Assembly: GCF_003999975.1 (NCBI RefSeq)
Contig: NZ_RJAC01000003.1
Coordinates: 434,001-498,000, forward strand
Length of the DNA stretch: 64,000 bases
Direction of reading: 5' to 3'
From: Actinoplanes solisilvae
GTDB lineage: Bacteria; Actinomycetota; Actinomycetes; Mycobacteriales; Micromonosporaceae
The notes below the pieces were generated by a model. It ran no database searches. It was not told where the DNA came from and saw only the letters and a list, made by a program, of their open reading frames with translations. The stretch's first letter is position 1, and each line of letters opens with the position of its first letter. This document shows positions 54,501-62,785 of this stretch, piece by piece. A program made the position numbers and the translations under genes.

Positions 54501-56245
54501 TCCAACTAAGGACCATCCCCGCGTGCGCGGGGAGCAGGAACTCGCGTTCACGAGCGAGAGCGACGGCACGGGACCATCCCCGCGTGCGCGGGGAGCAGGA
54601 GGCGTGCGCGCTCGGGGCGAACGCGGTCGGCGGACCATCCCCGCGTGCGCGGGGAGCAGCCGCAAGAGGCGCAGCTCATCGAGGCGCGCAAGGGACCATC
54701 CCCGCGTGCGCGGGGAGCAGGAGCCGTCAGCGCCACGCATCGCGGCCTGAACCGGACCATCCCCGCGTGCGCGGGGAGCAGCCCACCTTGGGCTCCCAAT
54801 TCCAATCGGCCCGGGGACCATCCCCGCGTGCGCGGGGAGCAGACCGCAACCGCAGGCGTCGTACGCGCGGGGGTCGGACCATCCCCGCGTGCGCGGGGAG
54901 CAGGACTTCCATCAGGACAACCCGGAAGACGAGCTGGGACCATCCCCGCGTGCGCGGGGAGCAGTTCCGGCACGACTCGAAGACCACCTTCCGGCAGGGA
55001 CCATCCCCGCGTGCGCGGGGAGCAGTACCGCCGGTTCCAGGGCGCGCAGGACGCCGAGGGACCATCCCCGCGTGCGCGGGGAGCAGCGTCAACGACCGGT
55101 ACGACGCGAACCGGTCCGAGGACCATCCCCGCGTGCGCGGGGAGCAGACCGGCCGTCGGGCAGCAATTCCAAACCATGAAGGACCATCCCCGCGTGCGCG
55201 GGGAGCAGTCGCCCTCAACCTCAGAACTGTCGAGCGTGCCCGGACCATCCCCGCGTGCGCGGGGAGCAGATGAGGGCGAGGGGGTGACCGTGCGGGAACC
55301 AGGGACCATCCCCGCGTGCGCGGGGAGCAGCTGCGGTTGCGGTCACCAAGATTGCGGTGCCTGGGACCATCCCCGCGTGCGCGGGGAGCAGATGAGTCGA
55401 CCGTTCTTGCCGGTCGTCTGAACCGGACCATCCCCGCGTGCGCGGGGAGCAGGACGGCCGGCTGTTCGCCGGTCGGTCGTCCTGAGGACCATCCCCGCGT
55501 GCGCGGGGAGCAGTCGACGTCACCTCAGCGCTGGCCCACCACATGCGGACCATCCCCGCGTGCGCGGGGAGCAGCGACTGATGGCCGGCAACACCGTCAC
55601 GCTCGAGGGACCATCCCCGCGTGCGCGGGGAGCAGAACGGACCATCGAGCACGTTCCCGGCGCCCAGCGGACCATCCCCGCGTGCGCGGGGAGCAGTGCA
55701 TCCCCGCAGACCTGTATCTGGCCGGCGAGGGACCATCCCCGCGTGCGCGGGGAGCAGTCCGCGACCGCACCGGGCATCTATGCCTTGCAGGGACCATCCC
55801 CGCGTGCGCGGGGAGCAGTGAAGACCAAGGCCGGGGAGATCCCGGGAAGGCGGACCATCCCCGCGTGCGCGGGGAGCAGTCGGGACCGCAACGATCGGGC
55901 TGCCCGCCCTCGGGACCATCCCCGCGTGCGCGGGGAGCAGTCCGACGGGCAAGGCCGCAGCGACATGGACAAGGGACCATCCCCGCGTGCGCGGGGAGCA
56001 GACGCTGCACGCCGCCGCGGCGGCGCGTGATGGGGGACCATCCCCGCGTGCGCGGGGAGCAGCACAGGTCGGACGACTGGCCGATCTTCCACATCGGACC
56101 ATCCCCGCGTGCGCGGGGAGCAGTCCTGTGTCGACAGTTGCTCGCCGCCGAGCGCCGGACCATCCCCGCGTGCGCGGGGAGCAGACCAGAGCGAGGTGGG
56201 TGGTGGGGTATTCCTCGGGACCATCCCCGCGTGCGCGGGGAGCAG
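51519..56245 (-). CRISPR. Type I-E CRISPR array, 78 repeats / 77 spacers
   Basis: The 28-bp repeat reads on the plus strand GGACCATCCCCGCG ... GCGGGGAGCAG; in the transcribed minus orientation it starts CTGCTCCCCGCG and ends GGGGATGGTCC, as in type I-E, with a strong stem. Period is 61 bp (33-bp spacers), with shifts to 60 or 62 at about 51580-51642, 51764-51826, 52375-52435 and 54326-54388. Repeats at 51519, 51580, 51642, 51703 and 51764 are progressively degenerate, marking the old (leader-distal) end. The youngest end abuts the leader next to cas2. Internal variants occur at 51948, 52192, 52496, 53167, 53228 and 53289; the repeat at 52375 is one base short. The spacer at 53073-53105 is duplicated at 53134-53166. 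Confidence 0.98.
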
Positions 56246-56511
56246 ACTAATTGACCTGCGGCGCTGGAGATCAACTAGCTGGATTTTGTTCACTCGCTCT
56301 TGGCGGCTCGGGCGGCGCGGGCAGGCGTCGACGAACCTGGGAGCCCGGGAGGTCTCACCTACTCGATCCGGCCATCGCATATGTGGACAGTAGCTCACGA
56401 AATGAAGAGATCAGAACGACGGTTGTCTCCGTCTGTGCGGGAGCGCGCCAGTCCGAATATGGATCTTAGAGCCAACGAGCAGATGCTGATGTTCGAATCC
56501 GCTGTTCGGAT
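56246..56511 (-). promoter_or_regulatory. CRISPR leader region between cas2 and the first repeat
   Basis: A 266-bp gap with no plausible gene. Read on the minus strand it ends GGTCAATTAGT immediately before the first perfect repeat. It is AT-richer than its surroundings (for example ATCAACTAGCTGGATTTTG on the plus strand). Its position between cas2 and the perfect end of the array fits the leader, which directs transcription and new spacer insertion. Confidence 0.8.
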
Positions 56512-56868
56512 CTACGCCGGCCTGCCTCGCCCGCCGAAGCGGCGACGTTTGGCCGCCTTGCTCCAGCCGCCTGGGATTGCGGGGTTGAACGGTGTGTCGC
56601 TGGGACGGCGAATCAGAGTCACGCCGTCCAGGTCGACCGGCTGCCAATGATGGTCGTGCACCGCGAACGAGAGTCCTTGCTCACCGCGCTTCTGGAAGAC
56701 CAGGAGTGCGCGGCCGGGCCCGGCCATCTCGGTCACCCGCGCCCAGAGCCGCTCGCGCACGCGCTTGCTGATGTGGCCGACGTACACACCCGCCGAGATC
56801 TCCAGCAACCATTGCGTGAGGTGGCCGCGCAGCCCCGGCGGGCAGGCGGTGAGGATGATGACCGTCAT
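56512..56868 (-). CDS. cas2e: Cas2e, CRISPR adaptation protein
   Basis: 118 residues; ATG overlaps the cas1 stop (ATGA). Start 'MTVIILTACPPGLRGHLTQW', then 'EISAGVYVGHISKRVRERLW' and 'ARVTEMAGPGRALLVF', are the CasE-type Cas2 signatures (the type I-E subfamily). The tail 'LDGVTLIRRP' is followed by ~25 residues with a basic 'KAAKRRRFGG' end. With Cas1 it forms the integration complex that inserts new spacers at the leader end. Last cas gene, next to the leader. Confidence 0.95.
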   Translation of the reverse strand: MTVIILTACPPGLRGHLTQWLLEISAGVYVGHISKRVRERLWARVTEMAGPGRALLVFQKRGEQGLSFAVHDHHWQPVDLDGVTLIRRPSDTPFNPAIPGGWSKAAKRRRFGGRGRPA

Positions 56869-57806
56869 CAGAAGTCCACGTCGGCGTAGTTGCGGCCGGC
56901 GCTGACCTCGAAGCCACCGTCGTCCCAAAGGCGTACGGAGTCGTCGTCGATCTCGCCGCCGTGTTCGGGCCGGAGCAGCAGCATCCGAATGTCTCGCACA
57001 CACCTTTCCAACAAAGTGCCATCGTGTACGAGGTCACGCACTCGACGCCGGGTGTCGGTGCTGATGTCGGTGGATCCTCCGGCGATCACGTCGAAGGCCG
57101 CCGGAATGGTGACGTCGGCCTTGTAGAGGTCGGCGATGTCGTACACGAATGCTCGCTCGTGACCCGTGTGGACGAACCCGAGGCCGGGCGAGGCTCCGAC
57201 GGCCACGATGACCGCGTGCACGATCCCGTATAGGCAGGCGTGCGCCGCGGACAGCGCCTGGTTGATCGGGTCACCACCGGCGAAGTCTGTTTTGTCGTAC
57301 TCGCGCTGGTTCCAGGGCACGCCCGTACGCTTGGCGTGCTCACGGTAAATCCGCCTGACTCGAGCACCCTCCTTGCCCCGCAGTTGTTGCATCGATAGGC
57401 CGGCCGTGTCTTCGCCGGGGAAACGCATCGCGTACATCGTGCGGGCCACGCCCAGCCGTCGTTGCCGGTGGCTGACCGCGGCGGCTTGGGCGACCAACAG
57501 CCGGCTGGACGAGGCGAGGGAACGACCGTGCGCGTAGTAGCGCACGCCCCGCTCACCCACCCAGACGGCGGTGGCGCCGTGGTCGGCGAGCAGGACGATG
57601 GCCTGGTGGGTGATGCTCGTGCCGGGTCCGAGCATCAGCACACCGATCGAGGCGGCCGGGATGTGCACAACACCGCGGTCGTCCGTAGCCGTGATCGCGT
57701 TGCTGTCCCGGTGAATGACGCTGCGTTCGAGGTAGAGGAAACTGATGCGGTCCTCGGCCCGGCTCAGATCGGCGATATCGGCGGGCGGGACCCCGGAGGT
57801 CTTCAC
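56868..57806 (-). CDS. cas1e: Cas1e integrase
   Basis: 312 residues from GTG 57806, which overlaps the cas6e stop (GTGA); the frame is open far upstream but only as a shadow of cas6e. Hallmarks are 'EDRISFLYLERSVIHRDSNA', 'ASIGVLMLGPGTSITHQAI', 'WVGERGVRYYAHGRSLA', and metal-binding acids in 'FPGEDTAGLSMQQLRGKEGA' (Glu) and 'GFVHTGHERAFVYDIADLYK' (His, Asp). It catalyses spacer integration as a (Cas1)4-(Cas2)2 complex. The active-site Glu-His-Asp set appears intact. Confidence 0.97.
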   Translation of the reverse strand: MKTSGVPPADIADLSRAEDRISFLYLERSVIHRDSNAITATDDRGVVHIPAASIGVLMLGPGTSITHQAIVLLADHGATAVWVGERGVRYYAHGRSLASSSRLLVAQAAAVSHRQRRLGVARTMYAMRFPGEDTAGLSMQQLRGKEGARVRRIYREHAKRTGVPWNQREYDKTDFAGGDPINQALSAAHACLYGIVHAVIVAVGASPGLGFVHTGHERAFVYDIADLYKADVTIPAAFDVIAGGSTDISTDTRRRVRDLVHDGTLLERCVRDIRMLLLRPEHGGEIDDDSVRLWDDGGFEVSAGRNYADVDF

Positions 57807-58486
57807 CGCGTGGCCGCTGCACCGTCGGCCGGGGCGAGGGTGAGCAGACCACAGCCGTACGCCTTCGCATGCCCGATCCCATTGACGAGTGCGGCTCGGA
57901 AGTCGTCTGCGTTCGTCACTTCCAAAATCCCGTCGTACGTCACCGTGGTGAGCGTGACCCCATGTGTTCCGCGCTTGAATTTCTGGTTCTGGCGCTGGTG
58001 CAGACGCAGGTTCGGCCGCCCGTCCCGCTGTGTCGCCACGGCGAAGCCGCAACGAGCCGCTCGGCTGAGCAGCCACTGCTCCTGCTCTTCTTGACGCAGA
58101 TAGCCGAACCGCTGCGTTTCCTTGGCGTCGGCCGTTTTTCGCCCACTGTGGACGGGGTTGGCGGTGAGCCGGAAAGCCCACCGCTGCCCGGCCTGCAGGG
58201 ACGCGAGCAGCGGGTCGTACTCGCGGGTCTCCCACGTCGCGGTCGTCGGCCAGCCGGCCTGTTCGACGAGGTGGGTGAGATCCGGACGGCCGGGACTGAC
58301 CAGGTAGAGGTGGACGGTAGCGGTGGCCGGCGTGTCGAGTCTCCAGAGGGTACGGCTGCCGGGTCGCTCGTAGTCGGCGGGATCCGAGAACCCGGCCCGG
58401 ACCGCGGCGTGCATTGCCTGCGGCGACGAGAGCAGTTTGCGCGCCCCGCGTCGGGCCGGATTGATCTGGAATCGGGTGAGGAACAT
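57803..58486 (-). CDS. cas6e: Cas6e, pre-crRNA endoribonuclease
   Basis: 227 residues. The N-terminal 'MFLTRFQINPARRGARKLL', catalytic His26 in 'SPQAMHAAVRAGF', and the C-terminal Gly-rich loop 'GIGHAKAYGCGLLTLAP' (about 204-220) match type I-E Cas6e (CasE/Cse3). 'WAFRLTANPVHSG' is also characteristic. It cuts the repeat hairpin of the transcript and stays bound in Cascade. It starts 2 bp after cas5e. Confidence 0.97.
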   Translation of the reverse strand: MFLTRFQINPARRGARKLLSSPQAMHAAVRAGFSDPADYERPGSRTLWRLDTPATATVHLYLVSPGRPDLTHLVEQAGWPTTATWETREYDPLLASLQAGQRWAFRLTANPVHSGRKTADAKETQRFGYLRQEEQEQWLLSRAARCGFAVATQRDGRPNLRLHQRQNQKFKRGTHGVTLTTVTYDGILEVTNADDFRAALVNGIGHAKAYGCGLLTLAPADGAAATR

Positions 58487-58488
58487 GC

Positions 58489-59199
58489 TCAGCCTCCCAG
58501 CAGGCTAAACGGATCGTGGTCGGCTGCGCGGGACGGGTCGGCGAGGTCGTTGACGACGTCCACGTGGCGACGCAGCACTGACCGCCAGGTGTGCTGCCGA
58601 TGGGCGGGATCGAAGCTGACCGGCTCGTCGGGCTGGGTCTCGGTGTTTTGTTCACCGGGACGCGCGTCGCGAAGGACCTCAAGCCGAACGATGCGGGTAT
58701 TACGCGCAAATCGATGACGGTAGTGCTTTGCGGCGAGCCATGGCCACGAGTCCAGGGCGTCGTCGAGACCCCCATCGTGTACGCCGAGGCTGACCGGCCC
58801 GGCCGGCGGGCACGAACGCCGACCCAGGTACAGCGGGAATCGCGGTCGCCTCACCGCATCGCCGAGGTCATGAATCAGACCCGCCTCGCCGTGAACGGCG
58901 GCCAGGAAGATCGCGTCGGACAGATAGAAGCGATAGGTCAGTGGAGCGCTGGACCGCCCGTCGAGGGAACGGGCGGTCTGGAAGTCCCGCAGGATCTGGC
59001 CCGGCTGGTCCAGCCGCACCCCGAACTCCAGGCCGAGCAGATCGGTCAGCGGCTCGGTACGGCGCATTCCCTTGGCGGCAGCGAGCATCCCGATGACACC
59101 GCTCTTCGTCGGTGCGATTTCGGTGCCGCGCTGAGCGAAGCGGCTCGAAGACCCCCAAGCCTGAAGCGGTCCACCGAGTCTGAGCAGCAGGACGGTCAT
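58489..59199 (-). CDS. cas5e: Cas5e, Cascade subunit
   Basis: 236 residues. The N-terminal 'MTVLLLRLGGPLQAWGSSSR' and 'APTKSGVIGMLAAAKGM' are diagnostic for Cas5e. 'LTYRFYLSDAIFLAAVHG' and 'RPRFPLYLGRRSCPPAGP' complete the RAMP fold. It caps the 5' handle of the crRNA and contacts Cse1. The ATG overlaps the cas7e stop by 4 bp. Confidence 0.97.
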   Translation of the reverse strand: MTVLLLRLGGPLQAWGSSSRFAQRGTEIAPTKSGVIGMLAAAKGMRRTEPLTDLLGLEFGVRLDQPGQILRDFQTARSLDGRSSAPLTYRFYLSDAIFLAAVHGEAGLIHDLGDAVRRPRFPLYLGRRSCPPAGPVSLGVHDGGLDDALDSWPWLAAKHYRHRFARNTRIVRLEVLRDARPGEQNTETQPDEPVSFDPAHRQHTWRSVLRRHVDVVNDLADPSRAADHDPFSLLGG

Positions 59200-60320
59200 G
59201 CCGGCTGCCCGAGCGCGACGTCGACCCGCTCGGCCACCTCGTCGACCAACTCGTCCAGGGTCACGGCCTTGCCCAGGTCAGCCAGCGCAACGGTCTGCTC
59301 ACCGACCCGCGTGACCCAGCCCGCCAACGGCTGCTCCCCGTACGCGCTCTCGACCGCAAGTGTGTGCGCGGCCAACACATCCGAGGCCAGCTTGATCCGG
59401 CCGACCTCGTTCGTCTCGCGGACCGGCGTCTCGAACGCCCCGACCAGGTTGATCGGTTGGGTGTCACGAAGCCGTACGACGATCGCGTCGGGCAGCGTGC
59501 GGTGAGCGAAGGTGTTCTGCTTGCCGGTGGGCATGCTGCGGGCGAACGCGGTCAGGAACGCCTTGACCGCGGCCCGGGTTGCGGGCGCAGAGCCGAGCGT
59601 CTCGTGCAGGGCGTTCACGTCGACGGTGGCGTACCGGTAAAGGGTGGAGGAGTTGAACTCGATGGTGCCGATCATTCCGGCACCGGTCTCGGCCACGTCC
59701 TCCTTCCGGTCGTCGACCGCCGTGAAGTAGTCGAACTCGTTGTCGACCGCGTGCACGCTGATGGCGTGGGCGACCTGGCAGGCCGCGTCGACGTTGATGT
59801 CGCTCATGTCGGCGAGCATCCGCCCGAACATCGCGATGTCCACGGACTGGTCGCGATTCGCCAGCGCCTTGAACCTTGCCTTGTCCAGCGCGACTCCGGT
59901 GCTGGCGGCTTCCAGCGCAGCGCCGGCGAGGTTGTCGATCTGCCGGTGGCTGAGGAACAACAGGTAGCCGGATTCGACGTTCTTCGCCTCGGTCTTCTTC
60001 TTGTCCACCTTGGCGAGGCCGGCGGCCACGAAGACTTCGGCGGCCATGGCCGAGGCGGTCTCGTCGGACAGGCTCGGGTCGAGGACTTTGATGCGTTCCG
60101 CGAGGGACTCGCCGACGCGCTTCGTCCTCTCGCCGAGCTCGGAGTGGTCGAGCAGACCCTCGAACGCCAGCCGGATGGCCCGCTTCCACGCCTGGCTGGA
60201 GACGCGAGCCCGGCGCACCCCTCCGTACACGGCGGTCTTAGGGGAGCCGGTGTCGTCACGGTTGAGGTTGCTCGGCGGGACCGTGTGCAGGGCATAGACA
60301 TCGATGATGGCGCGGTTCAT
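59196..60320 (-). CDS. cas7e: Cas7e, Cascade backbone subunit
   Basis: 374 residues. The N-terminus 'IIDVYALHTVPPSNLNRDDT' and 'TAVYGGVRRARVSSQAWKRA' are the Cas7e (CasC/Cse4) signatures. 'DINVDAACQVAHAISVHAVD' and 'FAHRTLPDAIVVRLRDTQPI' follow. Multiple copies form the helical filament along the crRNA spacer. It overlaps cse2 and cas5e by 4 bp each. Confidence 0.97.
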   Translation of the reverse strand: MNRAIIDVYALHTVPPSNLNRDDTGSPKTAVYGGVRRARVSSQAWKRAIRLAFEGLLDHSELGERTKRVGESLAERIKVLDPSLSDETASAMAAEVFVAAGLAKVDKKKTEAKNVESGYLLFLSHRQIDNLAGAALEAASTGVALDKARFKALANRDQSVDIAMFGRMLADMSDINVDAACQVAHAISVHAVDNEFDYFTAVDDRKEDVAETGAGMIGTIEFNSSTLYRYATVDVNALHETLGSAPATRAAVKAFLTAFARSMPTGKQNTFAHRTLPDAIVVRLRDTQPINLVGAFETPVRETNEVGRIKLASDVLAAHTLAVESAYGEQPLAGWVTRVGEQTVALADLGKAVTLDELVDEVAERVDVALGQPA

Positions 60321-60979
60321 GCTGGCGTCTCCTCAGAAGTGTCGGCGTTGTCGGAGTCGGTCGTCGCTCGGGGACGACTGCGGAAGAACTCCCGTCCCCA
60401 GATCGCCTGTACGTGCTGCCGACCGTCGGGGCGGCGCAGAGTGCACAGATCCTCGGCGAGCAGGCCGTAGTCGAGCGGGATCTGGTGCCCGCGCAGCATC
60501 GTGATCAGCCCGCGCAGATGGTAGATGCTCTCCTGGTAGGTGCTGGCGGTGCCGAGAGCTGCGAACCTTCGGCGTACGCCATCCGGCCCGTTCGACACGT
60601 GGACGAGATCGGCCACGGCACGGCCGAGACCGCGGCCGTCGATGTGCATCCGTTCCGGGCGCGACTGCTGGTGCAGCGCGTAGAGGCTCACCGCGTCGTG
60701 CACGGCGTGTTCCTGATCGGTTGCCGGGTCGATCTGCCGTGTGTCGAGCAGGTCATCCGGTACGTACAGATATTCCTCAAGGGTGTAGTCAGTGCCGGGA
60801 TCGCGGCCGATGACGCGACGCAACCGGGCGAGGGCGCTGACCGCCGCGGGGTCGGGAGAATCGCGTTGTAACCGGGCCTGCAACCGGCCGACGGTGGCGG
60901 CGACGTGGTTACCGAGCGCGCTGTGCCGTGTCCGTCGTGGCGTGCTGCGAACCGGTGAACCGGCTTCGATCGTCGTCAT
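60317..60979 (-). CDS. cse2: Cse2 (CasB), small Cascade subunit
   Basis: 220 residues. The all-helical family is recognised by 'AVSALARLRRVIGRDPGTDY', 'AVSLYALHQQSR', and 'RRFAALGTASTYQESIYHL', then 'RGLITMLRGHQIPLDYGLLA'. The dimer stabilises the target and non-target strands in Cascade. It overlaps cse1 by ATGA and cas7e by ATGA. Confidence 0.95.
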   Translation of the reverse strand: MTTIEAGSPVRSTPRRTRHSALGNHVAATVGRLQARLQRDSPDPAAVSALARLRRVIGRDPGTDYTLEEYLYVPDDLLDTRQIDPATDQEHAVHDAVSLYALHQQSRPERMHIDGRGLGRAVADLVHVSNGPDGVRRRFAALGTASTYQESIYHLRGLITMLRGHQIPLDYGLLAEDLCTLRRPDGRQHVQAIWGREFFRSRPRATTDSDNADTSEETPA

Positions 60980-62631
60980 GCTGGTACCTCCTGGTTCTCG
61001 TTCGAGTCGTTTGCCAAGGTCAGCGCCTTGGCGAGGTCACGCCGGAACCACGCCTCGGCTTGGAAACTGGAGTAGTGGATCTCCCGTCCGTTGCGGTCGA
61101 GCTTGGTCCGGCCGACCCAGGCCACAGGACCGGACGCCTCGACCAGCTCACGACCGATCCGGTGCACGACGCGACGTACGCCGCGTTGCCACGCGGTGCG
61201 TTCGGTTGAGGGATCGCTTTCCGGGCCCAGCCGGGCGAGCCAGTTCCGAAACACCTGATCCAGTACGGCGTACGCCTGCTCGGCTGCGCGGTCGGCCTCG
61301 CCGCTGTCGTCGGAGCCACCCGCAGCGCGAACGAGGTTGGTCGCGAGCCCTCGCAGTGCTCGGACCGCCGCTTCGGCATCGGCGGCTGCATCCACCGCGG
61401 CGGTCCGCAGCGGCGAGTCCTCGACCAACAGCAACACGTTCATGGTCAGGGTGTCGGAAAAGACCTCATCGATCACCGCCTGCTGGGTGCCGTAGGCGAC
61501 GCTGACCGCTCGCGGCCGAACCTGGAAGTCCTGACCGATATTGCCGTCGCGGGTCAGCCGGGCGAGCCATTGCAGCACCATCGCGGATTGCCGCTGCGGC
61601 GGCTCACTCGTGGACGGCGTCGGCGGGGGGAGCAGGGTCTGCAATCCACGCCACAGGGCCCGAGTGTGATCGTGCGGCCGGGGCAGGTAGATCGGAGTTC
61701 GCTTCTGCTCCTTCTCGCGTGGTGCGCTCCGTCCCCAGACGCTCATCGGCTCCGTCAGGTGGCGGTCCTGCCAGTCCAGCCGGTCACCGATCGCGATCAT
61801 CGCGCCGGTGATGCCGTTCAGATCACCGAACAATCTGATCCGGCGGGACTGCCAGGTGTAGAGACTGAGCAGACCGTACGGACCACGCGTCGTTTCGGAT
61901 TCCTCGGCGGCGGTCTGCGCTTCGCGTTCCCAAACCGGCACGTCCCGTTCGTCGGCCCGTTGCCAGTTCGGGGCGAACGGCACGAGGTTGAGAAGCAGCG
62001 TCTCTCGCAGCGTGGCGCCTTCGAGATAGACACCACCGAGATTGCCGAGCGTGCCGACCCCGATCGAATAGCCTTTGCCCTTCTTCACCCGAGAATCGCC
62101 GACCGCCCCGGTCTTGATGCCCGCAGGATCGAACGCCTGGCAGTGCACCAGCCATCGGGCGGCTTCAGCGGGCGAGATCGACTCCATCCCGTTGCCAGCT
62201 CGAGTGGTAAGGAACGGCATGCCATTCGGCACGTCCGCAATGAGCCGCTCCAACCCGTACGTGTTGTCTTTTTCGGCGCGTAGATCAGCGACCTGGTAGA
62301 ACGGTTGCTTCGGATGCAGCAGGTCGAACCGGTCCTGGAACTCGTCCAGATAATCGCCGAGGTCCTTCAACGGAAGCCCGCGGTCTCGCCACAGCGTTTG
62401 CCATGCCGCCTCGCCAGGTGGTCCGCCAGTGCTGCGGTGCAGAATCGCCAAAGCCAACCGGAGAAGTGCGAACGTCTGGGTAGGGAGTTCACACGCGATC
62501 GCGCGTATGTCGCCGGCCTGCTCGAACAGCCCGCGCAGCGACACCTCGCGGCTCTTCCCCGAGGCGTCTAGCACTGGTATCCAGGCCTCGTTTGTCAGCG
62601 TGAACCCGTTTGGGTTACTCACCGTTGCCAA
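60976..62631 (-). CDS. cse1: Cse1 (CasA, Cas8e), large Cascade subunit
   Basis: 551 residues from TTG 62631, which has GGAGGG 8 nt upstream; GTG 62622 (VSNPNGFTL) is an alternative. The frame is open back to 62817, but that part has only about 60% G/C at third positions and forms hairpins, so it is treated as leader. Family signatures are 'GFTLTNEAWIPVLDASGKSR', 'REVSLRGLFEQAGDIRAIAC', 'LGDYLDEFQDRFDLLHPKQP' with 'FYQVADL', and 'GTLGNLGGVYLEGATLRETL' near the L1 loop. It recognises the PAM and recruits Cas3. Its 3' end overlaps cse2 (ATGA). Confidence 0.95.
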   Translation of the reverse strand: MATVSNPNGFTLTNEAWIPVLDASGKSREVSLRGLFEQAGDIRAIACELPTQTFALLRLALAILHRSTGGPPGEAAWQTLWRDRGLPLKDLGDYLDEFQDRFDLLHPKQPFYQVADLRAEKDNTYGLERLIADVPNGMPFLTTRAGNGMESISPAEAARWLVHCQAFDPAGIKTGAVGDSRVKKGKGYSIGVGTLGNLGGVYLEGATLRETLLLNLVPFAPNWQRADERDVPVWEREAQTAAEESETTRGPYGLLSLYTWQSRRIRLFGDLNGITGAMIAIGDRLDWQDRHLTEPMSVWGRSAPREKEQKRTPIYLPRPHDHTRALWRGLQTLLPPPTPSTSEPPQRQSAMVLQWLARLTRDGNIGQDFQVRPRAVSVAYGTQQAVIDEVFSDTLTMNVLLLVEDSPLRTAAVDAAADAEAAVRALRGLATNLVRAAGGSDDSGEADRAAEQAYAVLDQVFRNWLARLGPESDPSTERTAWQRGVRRVVHRIGRELVEASGPVAWVGRTKLDRNGREIHYSSFQAEAWFRRDLAKALTLANDSNENQEVPA

Positions 62632-62785
62632 GGCTTCAACCCTCCACTTAGTGTCCTCCTCCAAGGAGGACGAGGACATCAGGCAATCAAGAACACTGGC
62701 AATGGCCCGGCCACCACTTCCCTCTTTCGAGGGATGATCCGCAAGATCACTGTTCATGGTCACGTTCCCCGCGTCAGGCGGGGTT
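62632..62785 (-). promoter_or_regulatory. Structured cas3-cse1 junction with a CRISPR-repeat-like hairpin
   Basis: Between the cas3 stop and the cse1 start the minus strand can fold into three hairpins: CCCCGC-CTGAC-GCGGGG (62767-62783), CCCTC-GAAA-GAGGG (62720-62733, a GNRA tetraloop), and TCCTC/GAGGA (62657-62670) just before the GGAGGG ribosome-binding site. The first shares TCCCCGCGT and the GCGGGG arm with the array repeat on the plus strand. Third-position G/C is clearly lower here than in cas genes. Proposed role: cis control of Cascade expression by Cas6e/Cascade or an RNA derived from this segment. Confidence 0.5.

Noticed and set aside
51425..56400. Many open frames on both strands in the array encoding repeated 'CAGSR', 'PRARGDG' or 'LLPAHAGM' peptides
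   Set aside because: They are translations of the CRISPR repeat, which lacks stops in several frames; spacers differ without protein-like conservation.
56494..56513. TTCGAATCCGCTGTTCGG as a possible second SOS box near cas2
   Set aside because: The half-sites are not arranged as CGAAC-N4-GTTCG and it lies at the 3' end of cas2.
57807..58775. Upstream extension of the Cas1 frame (total 635 codons)
   Set aside because: It is a shadow of cas6e; the homologous Cas1 begins at GTG 57806 in a GTGA overlap.
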